Source of the DNA: Chloroflexia bacterium
GTDB lineage: Bacteria; Chloroflexota; Chloroflexia; QHBQ01; JADMIH01
Assembly: GCA_025927935.1 (NCBI GenBank)
Contig: JAICKM010000403.1
Coordinates: forward strand, 1 to 6,493
DNA: 6,493 nt
Direction of reading: 5' to 3'
The first letter of the stretch is position 1, and each line of letters begins with the position of its first letter. The notes beneath the pieces are model-generated. The model did not search any database. It saw only the letters and a list, made by a program, of their open reading frames with translations, and had not been told where the DNA came from. Positions 1-4,816 of the stretch are shown here, piece after piece. The position numbers and the translations under genes were made by a program.

Positions 1-782
1 CCGAATGGATCGCGGTAATGGCGCCATCCTTCGCTTAAAGGCTGGGTCAGAAAGTTGTTCCAGGACAGCGGGAAATAGGCCGAGATGCCGATATAGTCGA
101 GCGCGTCCCACCAGTCGATGGTGGCGTATTCCGGCGTCTTCTTGTCGCCCCAGTTCGCGGAGTAGGTCAGCGGGCCGAAATACTTCGCGCGCACCGCGCT
201 GATCACCTGCCGCCACTGGGGTGAGTATTGCGGCGTGGACAGGGTAAAGAATTCGGTGCCGATACAGAACTCGTCGGCCTGCACGCTTTGCGCCAGCGCC
301 GCGTAGTTGGCGACCTGCTCGCTGTAATTAGCGAACCAGCGGCCGGCGTCCTCCGGCTCGAAGAACCCGTTCCAGACCCCGTCGTCGGCCAACACGATCG
401 GTTGGACCATGACGCGCATGCCTAGCGAGTGGGCGTAGATGATCATTTGCGCGATCCCGCTGTCGGCGGGATCGTTGGCCGAGCGGTAGAATTCGACGGC
501 ATGTGCATCGTGCTGGCGGAACGGGGTGATGATCGAGACCCAGTTCGCGCCGGTATCATGGAGCCGCTTCAGCGATTCATACGAGGCCGGCGACCCGAAG
601 GGTGCGCTGGTGGTATGGACAAAAGCCACGCCCCGCTGGCCTGTGGGTGCCAGCACGCCCGCGGGCGCCTGGGCGTGTACGCGCAGCGTGGCCGGCAGGG
701 CGGTGAGGCCGGCGACGGCGGCCAGCATGACGGCCAGGAGGACCATGCGGGCAGGGGCCGTCCGCAACAGGGATTTGTTCAT
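1..782 (-). CDS. Secreted GH113-like glycoside hydrolase (3' end outside window)
   Basis: The frame is open from the ATG at 782 to the window edge, giving 260 complete codons and no stop. Residues 1-37 form a signal peptide: basic start (K3, R7, R12), hydrophobic stretch 13-29 and a likely cut after V-H-A37. The mature part reads as the first half of a TIM-barrel glycosidase close to family GH113 (beta-mannanase type). Supporting motifs are a 'GANWVSII' strand (78-85), 'GMRVMVQP' (121-128), a W-x-x-x-F segment (137-141), 'EFCIGTEF' (171-178) with E177 as the likely acid/base catalyst, 'LTYSANWG' (205-212) and 'LDYIGISAYFPL' (228-239). The second catalytic Glu would lie in the missing part. 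The likely role is extracellular hydrolysis of a beta-linked polysaccharide, perhaps the cell's own surface polymer given the divergent glycosyltransferase. GAGAGAGG sits about 14 nt before the ATG, which is rather far. M13 is an alternative start but would remove the basic part of the signal peptide. Family call fairly sure; substrate is inferred. Confidence 0.8.
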   Translation of the reverse strand, partial: MNKSLLRTAPARMVLLAVMLAAVAGLTALPATLRVHAQAPAGVLAPTGQRGVAFVHTTSAPFGSPASYESLKRLHDTGANWVSIITPFRQHDAHAVEFYRSANDPADSGIAQMIIYAHSLGMRVMVQPIVLADDGVWNGFFEPEDAGRWFANYSEQVANYAALAQSVQADEFCIGTEFFTLSTPQYSPQWRQVISAVRAKYFGPLTYSANWGDKKTPEYATIDWWDALDYIGISAYFPLSWNNFLTQPLSEGWRHYRDPF

Positions 783-813
783 AAGCCTTTTTTGTTCCTC
801 TCTCGGTTGCAGG

Positions 814-842
814 GTGATAACTCTACTTCCTAGTCACTACAA
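814..842 (-). promoter_or_regulatory. Weak candidate promoter for the GH113-like gene
   Basis: On the minus strand TTGTAG (842-837) and TATCAC (819-814) are separated by 17 bp. The match to sigma70 boxes is only 3/6 and 4/6, but the spacing is ideal and the predicted transcript start (about 807) lies just upstream of the purine-rich ribosome binding site and the ATG at 782. This is a suggestion only. Confidence 0.3.
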
Positions 843-990
843 CGAAGCCCAGCGCGCCCCTCGTTACGCGCCTGTTAGCGGAAAGATCATTTCTTGGCAT
901 TAAATTTGCCTATGTGCGTGTAACGGCTGCCTCCCCTAGTGGTTGTGCCACGTACTTGTGCTTGGGTGGCCGGTTGGCTGAAGCGAGGTA

Positions 991-1022
991 GGCATCCCAG
1001 GGCAAGGCGGCCCATGGATGCC
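991..1022 (+). promoter_or_regulatory. Stem-loop in the glycosyltransferase leader
   Basis: GGCATCC (991-997) pairs perfectly with GGATGCC (1016-1022). Inside it, after a 2x2 internal loop, GGGC (1000-1003) pairs with GCCC (1010-1013) around a 6-nt loop. No T tract follows, so this is not itself a terminator. It sits about 50 nt before the terminator-like element and shares bases 1021-1022 with a possible alternative stem described under 1073-1107. Confidence 0.4.
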
Positions 1023-1072
1023 GGGGCGCACAGGACTCTGTTCTTACCGCGGCGCGATGGCCCAGCGCCCGC

Positions 1073-1107
1073 CGGAACGGAGCCGGAGATCGTTTCCGTC
1101 TTTTTTT
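1073..1107 (+). terminator. Terminator-like hairpin ahead of the GT26 gene (possible attenuator)
   Basis: CGGAACG (1073-1079) can pair with CGTTTCCG (1091-1098), giving 7 bp with one bulged T around an 11-nt loop. It is followed by a run of seven T at 1101-1107. It points in the same direction as the glycosyltransferase and ends 42 bp before its start, with no plus-strand gene upstream in the window that would need terminating. That makes premature termination of the leader a reasonable reading. A competing stem is possible: CCGG (1021-1024) with CCGG (1072-1075), continued by GGCGC (1025-1029) with GCGCC (1065-1069). It would use part of the terminator's 5' arm. Base pairing was judged by eye. 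Confidence 0.4.
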
Positions 1108-1137
1108 CGCTCTAACAAGCTCTATCTCACATTCATG

Positions 1138-1144
1138 AAGGAGG
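1138..1144 (+). promoter_or_regulatory. Ribosome binding site fixing the GT26 start
   Basis: AAGGAGG, a near-complete anti-16S match, lies 5 nt before the ATG at 1150. The in-frame ATG at 1135 overlaps this site and the one at 1018 has nothing comparable, so 1150 is the preferred start. Confidence 0.8.
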
Positions 1145-1149
1145 CTCGC

Positions 1150-2175
1150 ATGGCCCTTTGCGAAGCCGAGGCTGCCTACGTGGACGCCCCCGACGGGGCG
1201 TTGGATCTCGCCGCGACCTATGTCGCCGAACACGCCCCCGGTGCGCACATGCGCAATTGCACCGATGTTATGGGCGTACTGATTGATCGCACGGCGCGGG
1301 ACCAGGTGCTGGCGCAGATCGACGGATTTGTGCAATCCGGCAAGCCTCATCAGGTGGTGACGGTCAACGTCGATTTCCTCAATATCGCGCATCAAGATCG
1401 CTCCTTTGTCCGCTTGTTGAACGCGGCGGCGCTCTCGGTGCCCGACGGGATGCCGCTGGTCTGGTTGTCGCGTGTGTTGCGCCGCCCGTTGCCGGAGCGG
1501 ATCACCGGCACGGATTTGATCCTGAACTGCGCCGAACTCGCCGCGCGGCGGGGATATCGCATGTTCCTGTTGGGCGCCGCGCCCGGCGTGGCCGACGAAG
1601 CCGCCGCCCTGCTGGTGGCGCGCTATCCCGGTCTGCGCATCGTGGGCACCTATTCGCCGCCCGCGTGCGAAGAATTCGACCTCGAAGAGAACGCGCGCAT
1701 CATCGACATGATTCGCGCGGCCCGCCCCGACATGCTGTTCGTCGCCCTGGGCACACCCAAGCAGGAGCGCTGGATTTACCAGAACCTGGAGCAGCTTGGC
1801 GTGCCGGTCTGTATCGGCGTGGGCGGCGTGTTCAACTTCATCACCGGGCGCCTGCCCCGCGCGCCGGAGGCGTTGCAGCAGGCCGGCCTCGAATGGCTGT
1901 TTCGTCTCGTGCTGGAACCGCGCCGCTTGTGGCGGCGCTACCTGGTGGACGACACGCGGGCGCTCTGGCGCGCCTTGCACTACGCTGCCCGCCAGCGGAG
2001 TGTGACCTCGTCGAGCGCCGCGGTCAGTGTGCGGGCCATCCAGCCGGGCGCGCCGCGGGTGCCGGCCACCGGCCCGGTGCGGCCACCGGTGGCGGAGAAA
2101 GCCGACTGGCCGCGCGGCGCCATCGAGAGCGCCCTGGCCGCCGGGCAGGGCACGCCCAAGCACACGCTCGATTAG
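1150..2175 (+). CDS. WecG/TagA/GumM-family (GT26) glycosyltransferase
   Basis: A 341-residue protein. Family members transfer a sugar (ManNAc, ManNAcA or glucose in the known WecG, TagA and GumM cases) from a UDP-sugar to a lipid-linked intermediate at the inner face of the membrane. The conserved core spans about residues 36-280. It shows 'VVTVNVDFLN' (69-78), 'VPDGMPLVW' (97-105) with D99 at the catalytic-base position, 'ITGTDLI' (118-124), a Rossmann-like strand 'MFLLGAAPG' (138-146), 'ALGTPKQERW' (199-208) and 'GVGGVFNFITGR' (223-234). It ends in the basic membrane-associating segment with 'EPRRLWRRY' (256-264). No transmembrane helix is seen. Residues about 284-341 form a Ser/Ala/Pro-rich tail beyond the family core, probably disordered. 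The start is set by AAGGAGG 5 nt before ATG 1150. The leader contains a terminator-like hairpin. The gene diverges from the GH113-like gene. The family is certain; donor sugar and product cannot be read from the sequence. Confidence 0.93.
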   Translation: MALCEAEAAYVDAPDGALDLAATYVAEHAPGAHMRNCTDVMGVLIDRTARDQVLAQIDGFVQSGKPHQVVTVNVDFLNIAHQDRSFVRLLNAAALSVPDGMPLVWLSRVLRRPLPERITGTDLILNCAELAARRGYRMFLLGAAPGVADEAAALLVARYPGLRIVGTYSPPACEEFDLEENARIIDMIRAARPDMLFVALGTPKQERWIYQNLEQLGVPVCIGVGGVFNFITGRLPRAPEALQQAGLEWLFRLVLEPRRLWRRYLVDDTRALWRALHYAARQRSVTSSSAAVSVRAIQPGAPRVPATGPVRPPVAEKADWPRGAIESALAAGQGTPKHTLD

Positions 2176-2205
2176 CGCCCGGCACGACGCACCCTGGCTG
2201 CCACG

Positions 2206-2240
2206 AAAATGACGACTGCCGCTCCTGGGAGCGGCAGTCG
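2206..2240 (-). terminator. Terminator hairpin between convergent genes
   Basis: CGACTGCCGCTC (2213-2224... counted with one further pair) faces its exact complement GAGCGGCAGTCG (2229-2240), a perfect stem of at least 12 bp around CTGG. On the minus strand it is followed by ATTTTC, so it best serves as the intrinsic terminator of the operon ending at 2272. On the plus strand it lies 37 bp after the glycosyltransferase stop but lacks a T tract, so it may stop that transcript less efficiently. Confidence 0.75.
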
Positions 2241-2266
2241 CGCGTGCACTGGGTTCCGGTTCCTTT

Positions 2267-2280
2267 GGCCGCTAGCGGCC
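2267..2280. repeat. Perfect 14-bp palindrome over a stop codon
   Basis: GGCCGCTAGCGGCC is a perfect palindrome containing the TAG stop (2274-2272) of the minus-strand secreted-protein gene. It lies about 26 bp before the terminator hairpin in the direction of that transcript. It could form a short accessory stem, but may simply reflect the Gly-Arg-stop codons in GC-rich DNA. Confidence 0.5.
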
Positions 2281-3846
2281 GGGGTAGCGCTGGTTATAAA
2301 GCTGGCGGCCCAGCATACCCAGCAGGATGTCGTACTGCGTGCCGGTGTTCTCCGGGTGGTACTCGAAGCGGGCGCGCTGGAAATACTGCACCAGGTAGAC
2401 GTGCCCGTCGGTGGGTGAGACTTCCTGTATCTCCTCGCTGATCGGGTAGCCGTGGACGCGCAACCCCCCGGTGGTCTGCCACTTTTGCAGGAAGGGGCCG
2501 CGCACCAGATGGCCGGTCTCCGTGAAGTAGCGCTCGCCTGCACGGGCCGGCGGCTGCGGGATGGGTGGATCGGGGTTGTGGAATTGCGTGCCAAGCAGGC
2601 CATATAGCACTTCAAACTCGCTGCCCGTGTTTTCGGGATGCCATTCCAGCCGCACACGCTCGTAATACTGCACGGTGTAGATCTTGCCGTCGTTGAGCTG
2701 TTCGGTCATCAGCCCGCTAATCGGGTAGCCCAGGATCTGCAAGGCATTGCCGCCCAGGGTGTCCCAGTAGCGCTTGAACGGCCCGGCGACCGAGTAGCCG
2801 GTAGCAGGGTAGTAGACGCGGTCCGTGGTGTTGCCCGGTGCGCCCACGTAGAAGTCCCACGCCGTGGTCGCCGTCTTGCCCGCGCTGTCGCTGACCTGGA
2901 CGCGCACGTTATGCCAGCCCGCCGCCACCCCGGTCGCTTCCAGGAAGATCGTTTCCTGGTGCGGATCGGGGCCGCCGCCCTCGGTGGTCAGCGGGCGGCC
3001 ATCCAGGAGCAGCGTACTGGTGCCCACATTCGCCGTGCTTTGCAGGCGGGCCGCGATGCGCACGCTGTTGCCCGAGTCGAGCGTTACACCGGGCAGGGGC
3101 GCGACCGGCGTGATCCGCAAATCGCCCGCGGTGCTGGGCGCGGAGGCGACAAAACTCCACTGCAAGCTGTTCTGGCGCCCAACGCGGTCCACGGCGCTGG
3201 CCTTCACGACATGCAGGCCGACCGCGACATTGGCTTGCGCGGCCAGGGCCTCATGCCCGGCGGCCGCGCCTTCCGATTGCAAATTCAGCGGCTGGCCGTC
3301 GAGGGTGATGCTGCGGCTGGCGAAGCCGGTGTCGGTGCCGAAGAGGGCGGCGATACGCTGCTGTCCGGCGGGCACCATCCAGTAGGGAGGCGGGGCCAGC
3401 CCGGCGATGCTGGGGTTGTTGCCGGGCGGCGGGGTGGGCGGCGGCAGGCTCCCGGTGGCGGTGAACTGCCAGTTCCAGCCCGCCGAATCGCCCGCCGTGT
3501 CGGTGACAAAGGCGCTGACCGTGTGCGCGCCCCCGTTCACCGGCACCGTGGCGCGCAACAGCCAGAGCGGGCCGGAGCCGCCGATACTGGTCGGCACGGC
3601 TACGTTGTCGAGCAGCAGTTGGTAGCTCGCCAGCGGCAGGGCGCTGTTCACGGTGCAGCCCAGCACAATGGTGCCGGCGGGACTGCTGCTCTGCGGCGCG
3701 GGCAGCAAACCGTCGCCGTAGATGACCGGCGCCTGCGCGGGGGCGGCCATGGCGCCCAGGGGGGTAATGAGCAGCGCCAGCACGGCCAGCGCCGCGCCCA
3801 ACCGGCGCGCCATCCGTGCGGGCCGGGCGCCTAGCGTAATATTCAT
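2272..3846 (-). CDS. Secreted protein with three Ig-like domains and two C-terminal YFPETGH-type repeats
   Basis: 524 residues. Residues 1-34 are a signal peptide (R8, R11, R14, R15; hydrophobic 16-33; likely cut after A-M-A34). Three beta-sandwich, Ig-like units follow at about 38-130, 145-235 and 240-335. Each closes with an aromatic strand (W124/W126-x-F, 'LQWSF' 228-232, 'TAWDF' 328-332) after a 'V-x-D-x-x-G' turn. A Pro-rich linker (134-141) separates the first two. Two related modules end the protein, 345-423 and 440-517, each with G-P-F, W, G-Y-P-I-S, V-Q-Y-[YF] and 'HPENTG'. There is no transmembrane anchor, lipobox or sorting signal, and only one Cys (C64). The likely place is the cell surface or matrix, with a binding or structural role; no catalytic motif is visible. 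AGGAGG lies 7 nt before the ATG, supporting this start. It is the second gene of an operon with the DUF2231 membrane protein, 25 bp upstream. Specific function unknown. Confidence 0.88.
   Translation of the reverse strand: MNITLGARPARMARRLGAALAVLALLITPLGAMAAPAQAPVIYGDGLLPAPQSSSPAGTIVLGCTVNSALPLASYQLLLDNVAVPTSIGGSGPLWLLRATVPVNGGAHTVSAFVTDTAGDSAGWNWQFTATGSLPPPTPPPGNNPSIAGLAPPPYWMVPAGQQRIAALFGTDTGFASRSITLDGQPLNLQSEGAAAGHEALAAQANVAVGLHVVKASAVDRVGRQNSLQWSFVASAPSTAGDLRITPVAPLPGVTLDSGNSVRIAARLQSTANVGTSTLLLDGRPLTTEGGGPDPHQETIFLEATGVAAGWHNVRVQVSDSAGKTATTAWDFYVGAPGNTTDRVYYPATGYSVAGPFKRYWDTLGGNALQILGYPISGLMTEQLNDGKIYTVQYYERVRLEWHPENTGSEFEVLYGLLGTQFHNPDPPIPQPPARAGERYFTETGHLVRGPFLQKWQTTGGLRVHGYPISEEIQEVSPTDGHVYLVQYFQRARFEYHPENTGTQYDILLGMLGRQLYNQRYPGR
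2296..2529 (-). repeat. Second copy of the C-terminal protein module
   Basis: Encodes residues 440-517 of the secreted protein. It aligns with the first copy through T-G-x-x-V-x-G-P-F, W-x-T-x-G-G, G-Y-P-I-S, V-Q-Y-F-x-R-A-R-F-E and the identical 'HPENTG'. The DNA of the two copies has clearly diverged, so this is an old duplication. Repeats of this type recur in secreted Chloroflexota proteins, to my knowledge without an assigned function. Confidence 0.75.
2578..2814 (-). repeat. First copy of the C-terminal protein module
   Basis: Encodes residues 345-423 of the secreted protein, beginning 'YYPATGYSVAGPF' and ending 'YGLLGTQFH'. Compared with the second copy it has two extra residues before the G-Y-P-I-S motif and Leu/Trp in place of Phe/Tyr in the R-x-[EQ]-[WY]-H-P-E-N segment. 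A short Pro-rich linker (about residues 424-434) joins the copies. Confidence 0.75.
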
Positions 3847-3871
3847 GCGGTGTCCTCCTCGCCCACGGCGC

Positions 3872-4438
3872 TCAGGCGTTGTCTTGCAGCACCTCGGCGC
3901 CCGGCGTCACGGTGATCGGATCGATATCGTCGGTGCGTTCCACCCCGATGCCGTGGCGATAGACCAGCTCGCCGCCGAGCCAGCCCTGATACGTCGCCAG
4001 GATGAAGCCGTTAAAGATGTTGAGTCCTACGCCGACCAGGATCGCCAGCTCTTCCGGCAAGCGTAACTGCACCGGCGGTTCGCCCAGGTTCAGCAGCAGC
4101 AAGGCCATGACCGCGATGCCGGCCAGGAAAATGGCGACGATCAGGTGGAAGGTTGCCTTATCCTTGGCCGGCGCGGCGTTCGGGATGTTCAACCAGTCGA
4201 TGAAGCCCGGCAGCATCGCCGCAAGCTGGCCGAGCAACCCAATGAGCAGCATCCAGAAGCCGGCCCGCCACCAGAAGCTTACGTCGAAGTTGAGCAGGTG
4301 ATCCGTATTTTTGTAGCCCACGGCGATCAGGATCAGGTAGACCACCTCGGCCACAGCGGCCAGCGGATAGAAGGCCAGCGGGAACACCACCAGGGTGGGG
4401 TGGGCCGGGTGGCCGAGCACTTTAAACCGACTCTTCAT
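3872..4438 (-). CDS. DUF2231-family four-helix membrane protein
   Basis: 188 residues from the ATG at 4438. Family hallmarks are 'LGHPAHPTLVVFPLA' at the N-terminus (8-22), 'GFIDW' (78-82) after the second helix, a conserved His before the third helix (H98) and 'GGELVYRHGIGV' (155-166) after the fourth. Predicted helices are about 14-40, 58-80, 97-117 and 130-150, with an acidic soluble tail after 166. The His residues near the membrane edges suggest metal or haem binding, as sometimes proposed for the family, but the biochemical role is not established. The frame can be extended to a GTG at 4477. I prefer 4438 because family members begin just before G-H-P-x-H-P and AGAGGAGG stands ahead of it, although the 11-nt spacing is long. 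First gene of a probable operon with the secreted repeat protein; two candidate promoters lie upstream. Confidence 0.87.
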   Translation of the reverse strand: MKSRFKVLGHPAHPTLVVFPLAFYPLAAVAEVVYLILIAVGYKNTDHLLNFDVSFWWRAGFWMLLIGLLGQLAAMLPGFIDWLNIPNAAPAKDKATFHLIVAIFLAGIAVMALLLLNLGEPPVQLRLPEELAILVGVGLNIFNGFILATYQGWLGGELVYRHGIGVERTDDIDPITVTPGAEVLQDNA

Positions 4439-4449
4439 GGAATAACGGG

Positions 4450-4457
4450 CCTCCTCT
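4450..4457 (-). promoter_or_regulatory. Ribosome binding site of the DUF2231 gene, long spacing
   Basis: AGAGGAGG on the minus strand ends 11 nt before the ATG at 4438. It is longer than usual in spacing but the only good match. It lies inside the possible GTG-started extension from 4477, which has no comparable site of its own. Confidence 0.55.
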
Positions 4458-4464
4458 GGATAAT

Positions 4465-4496
4465 GGTGAGCGATCACCCCTCAGCACGAGCGATCA
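4465..4496. repeat. Direct repeat GAGCGATCA with palindrome; possible operator
   Basis: GAGCGATCA occurs at 4468-4476 and again at 4488-4496, exactly 20 bp apart, about two helical turns. The first copy sits in an inverted repeat, GGTGA-GCGA-TCACC (4465-4478). The position is in the untranslated leader of the DUF2231 gene, downstream of the promoter at 4534-4562. A regulator-binding site is a plausible but unproven reading. Confidence 0.3.
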
Positions 4497-4533
4497 GGCG
4501 GCAATGATTGCTATTGCTCACGGCACGATTGTG

Positions 4534-4562
4534 ATTGTACCCTAAGCGCGCAAAGTCAGCAA
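4534..4562 (-). promoter_or_regulatory. Sigma70-like promoter (proximal) for the DUF2231 operon
   Basis: On the minus strand TTGCTG (4562-4557) and TACAAT (4539-4534) are 17 bp apart. The -10 matches 5/6 and the -35 3/6. Transcription would start near 4527, leaving a leader of about 90 nt before the ATG at 4438. The -10 overlaps a pair of GATTGT repeats (4527-4538). Confidence 0.5.
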
Positions 4563-4704
4563 TTCCCGTTCCGGTGTTTTCCCGCGTTTCCGCGCCCCAT
4601 TTTGCAACCGGCGATCTACGGGCGGCCCGTGCAAACCCGCCCTTATGCGTCGCCTGTACCGGCTTGCCGCGCCGGCGCTTAGCATTTACCCCCAATGGGG
4701 CGGT

Positions 4705-4733
4705 ATTGTAGCATCTTTACCCGCACTCGGCAA
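4705..4733 (-). promoter_or_regulatory. Sigma70-like promoter (distal), minus strand
   Basis: On the minus strand TTGCCG (4733-4728) and TACAAT (4710-4705) are separated by 17 bp, and a TG one base before the -10 makes it an extended -10 element. Both boxes are better placed than in the proximal promoter. The transcript would begin near 4698, 260 nt before the DUF2231 start, and would carry a hairpin-rich leader. It lies back to back with the plus-strand promoter at 4754-4762. Confidence 0.5.
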
Positions 4734-4753
4734 CGCGGCGGGGCACGGCCATG

Positions 4754-4762
4754 TGGTATAAT
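4754..4762 (+). promoter_or_regulatory. Extended -10 promoter of the SGNH gene
   Basis: TGGTATAAT is a perfect extended -10 element. No -35 match is seen 17 bp upstream (CGCGGC at 4734-4739), as is usual for promoters driven by an extended -10. The start would be near 4769, giving a leader of about 48 nt before the ATG at 4817. Confidence 0.65.
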
Positions 4763-4816
4763 GGGCGGGCCGCGGCGCCTGCCCGCAAATTCGTTCCGCG
4801 TCCGGAGGAGCGGCGT

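Larger units (their letters stand above)
783..1149. other. Divergent intergenic region with structured plus-strand leader
   Basis: No convincing gene lies between the minus-strand hydrolase start (782) and the plus-strand glycosyltransferase start (1150). From left to right it holds the weak minus promoter (814-842); a good plus-strand -35-like TTGGCA (894-899) without a convincing -10 at 16-18 bp; a small GTGG/CCAC hairpin near 940-951; a strong hairpin (991-1022); and a terminator-like stem with a T tract (1073-1107). An in-frame extension of the glycosyltransferase frame back to 1018 exists but has no ribosome binding site and would run through the terminator-like element, so I treat 783-1149 as non-coding. 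Confidence 0.6.
4439..4816. other. Divergent control region, 378 bp without a gene
   Basis: Between the divergent starts at 4438 and 4817 lie, from left to right: a ribosome binding site; a direct repeat GAGCGATCA (4468-4476, 4488-4496); a minus promoter (4534-4562); a hairpin-rich stretch (4563-4700); a second minus promoter (4705-4733); and a plus promoter (4754-4762). A 73-codon minus-strand reading frame (4474-4695) spans it but includes promoter boxes and lacks a ribosome binding site, so I do not call it a gene. Confidence 0.65.

Noticed and set aside
429..833. Plus-strand open frame of 134 codons opposite the GH113-like gene
   Set aside because: The minus strand encodes a signal peptide and GH113 motifs over this stretch; the plus-strand product has no motif.
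896..910. GGCA/TGCC inverted repeat as an operator
   Set aside because: Only four base pairs match around a mismatched centre, which is too little to support a binding site.
894..924. Plus-strand promoter starting at TTGGCA
   Set aside because: The -35 matches well, but no acceptable -10 is found 16-18 bp downstream (GTGTAA/TGTAAC only), so I mention it in the intergenic entry without calling a promoter.
1018..1149. Upstream extension of the GT26 gene by 44 codons
   Set aside because: There is no ribosome binding site at 1018, the added residues do not resemble the family, and the stretch contains a terminator-like hairpin. AAGGAGG before 1150 gives a better start.
910..2163. Minus-strand open frame of 417 codons opposite the GT26 gene
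   Set aside because: It mirrors a clear glycosyltransferase in its antisense frame. Its translation is rich in Arg, His, Gly and Ala with no recognisable motif, typical of shadow frames in GC-rich genes.
2638..3834. Plus-strand open frame of 398 codons opposite the secreted-protein gene
   Set aside because: The minus strand carries a signal peptide, repeated domains and a good ribosome binding site. The plus-strand product is low-complexity Arg/Gly/Ala sequence with no family resemblance.
4439..4477. GTG-started N-terminal extension of the DUF2231 protein
   Set aside because: No ribosome binding site at a workable distance precedes GTG 4477, and family members start close to the G-H-P-x-H-P motif.
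4474..4695. Minus-strand 73-codon frame in the divergent control region
   Set aside because: It has a TTG start without a ribosome binding site, includes the proximal promoter boxes and has a basic, motif-free product.
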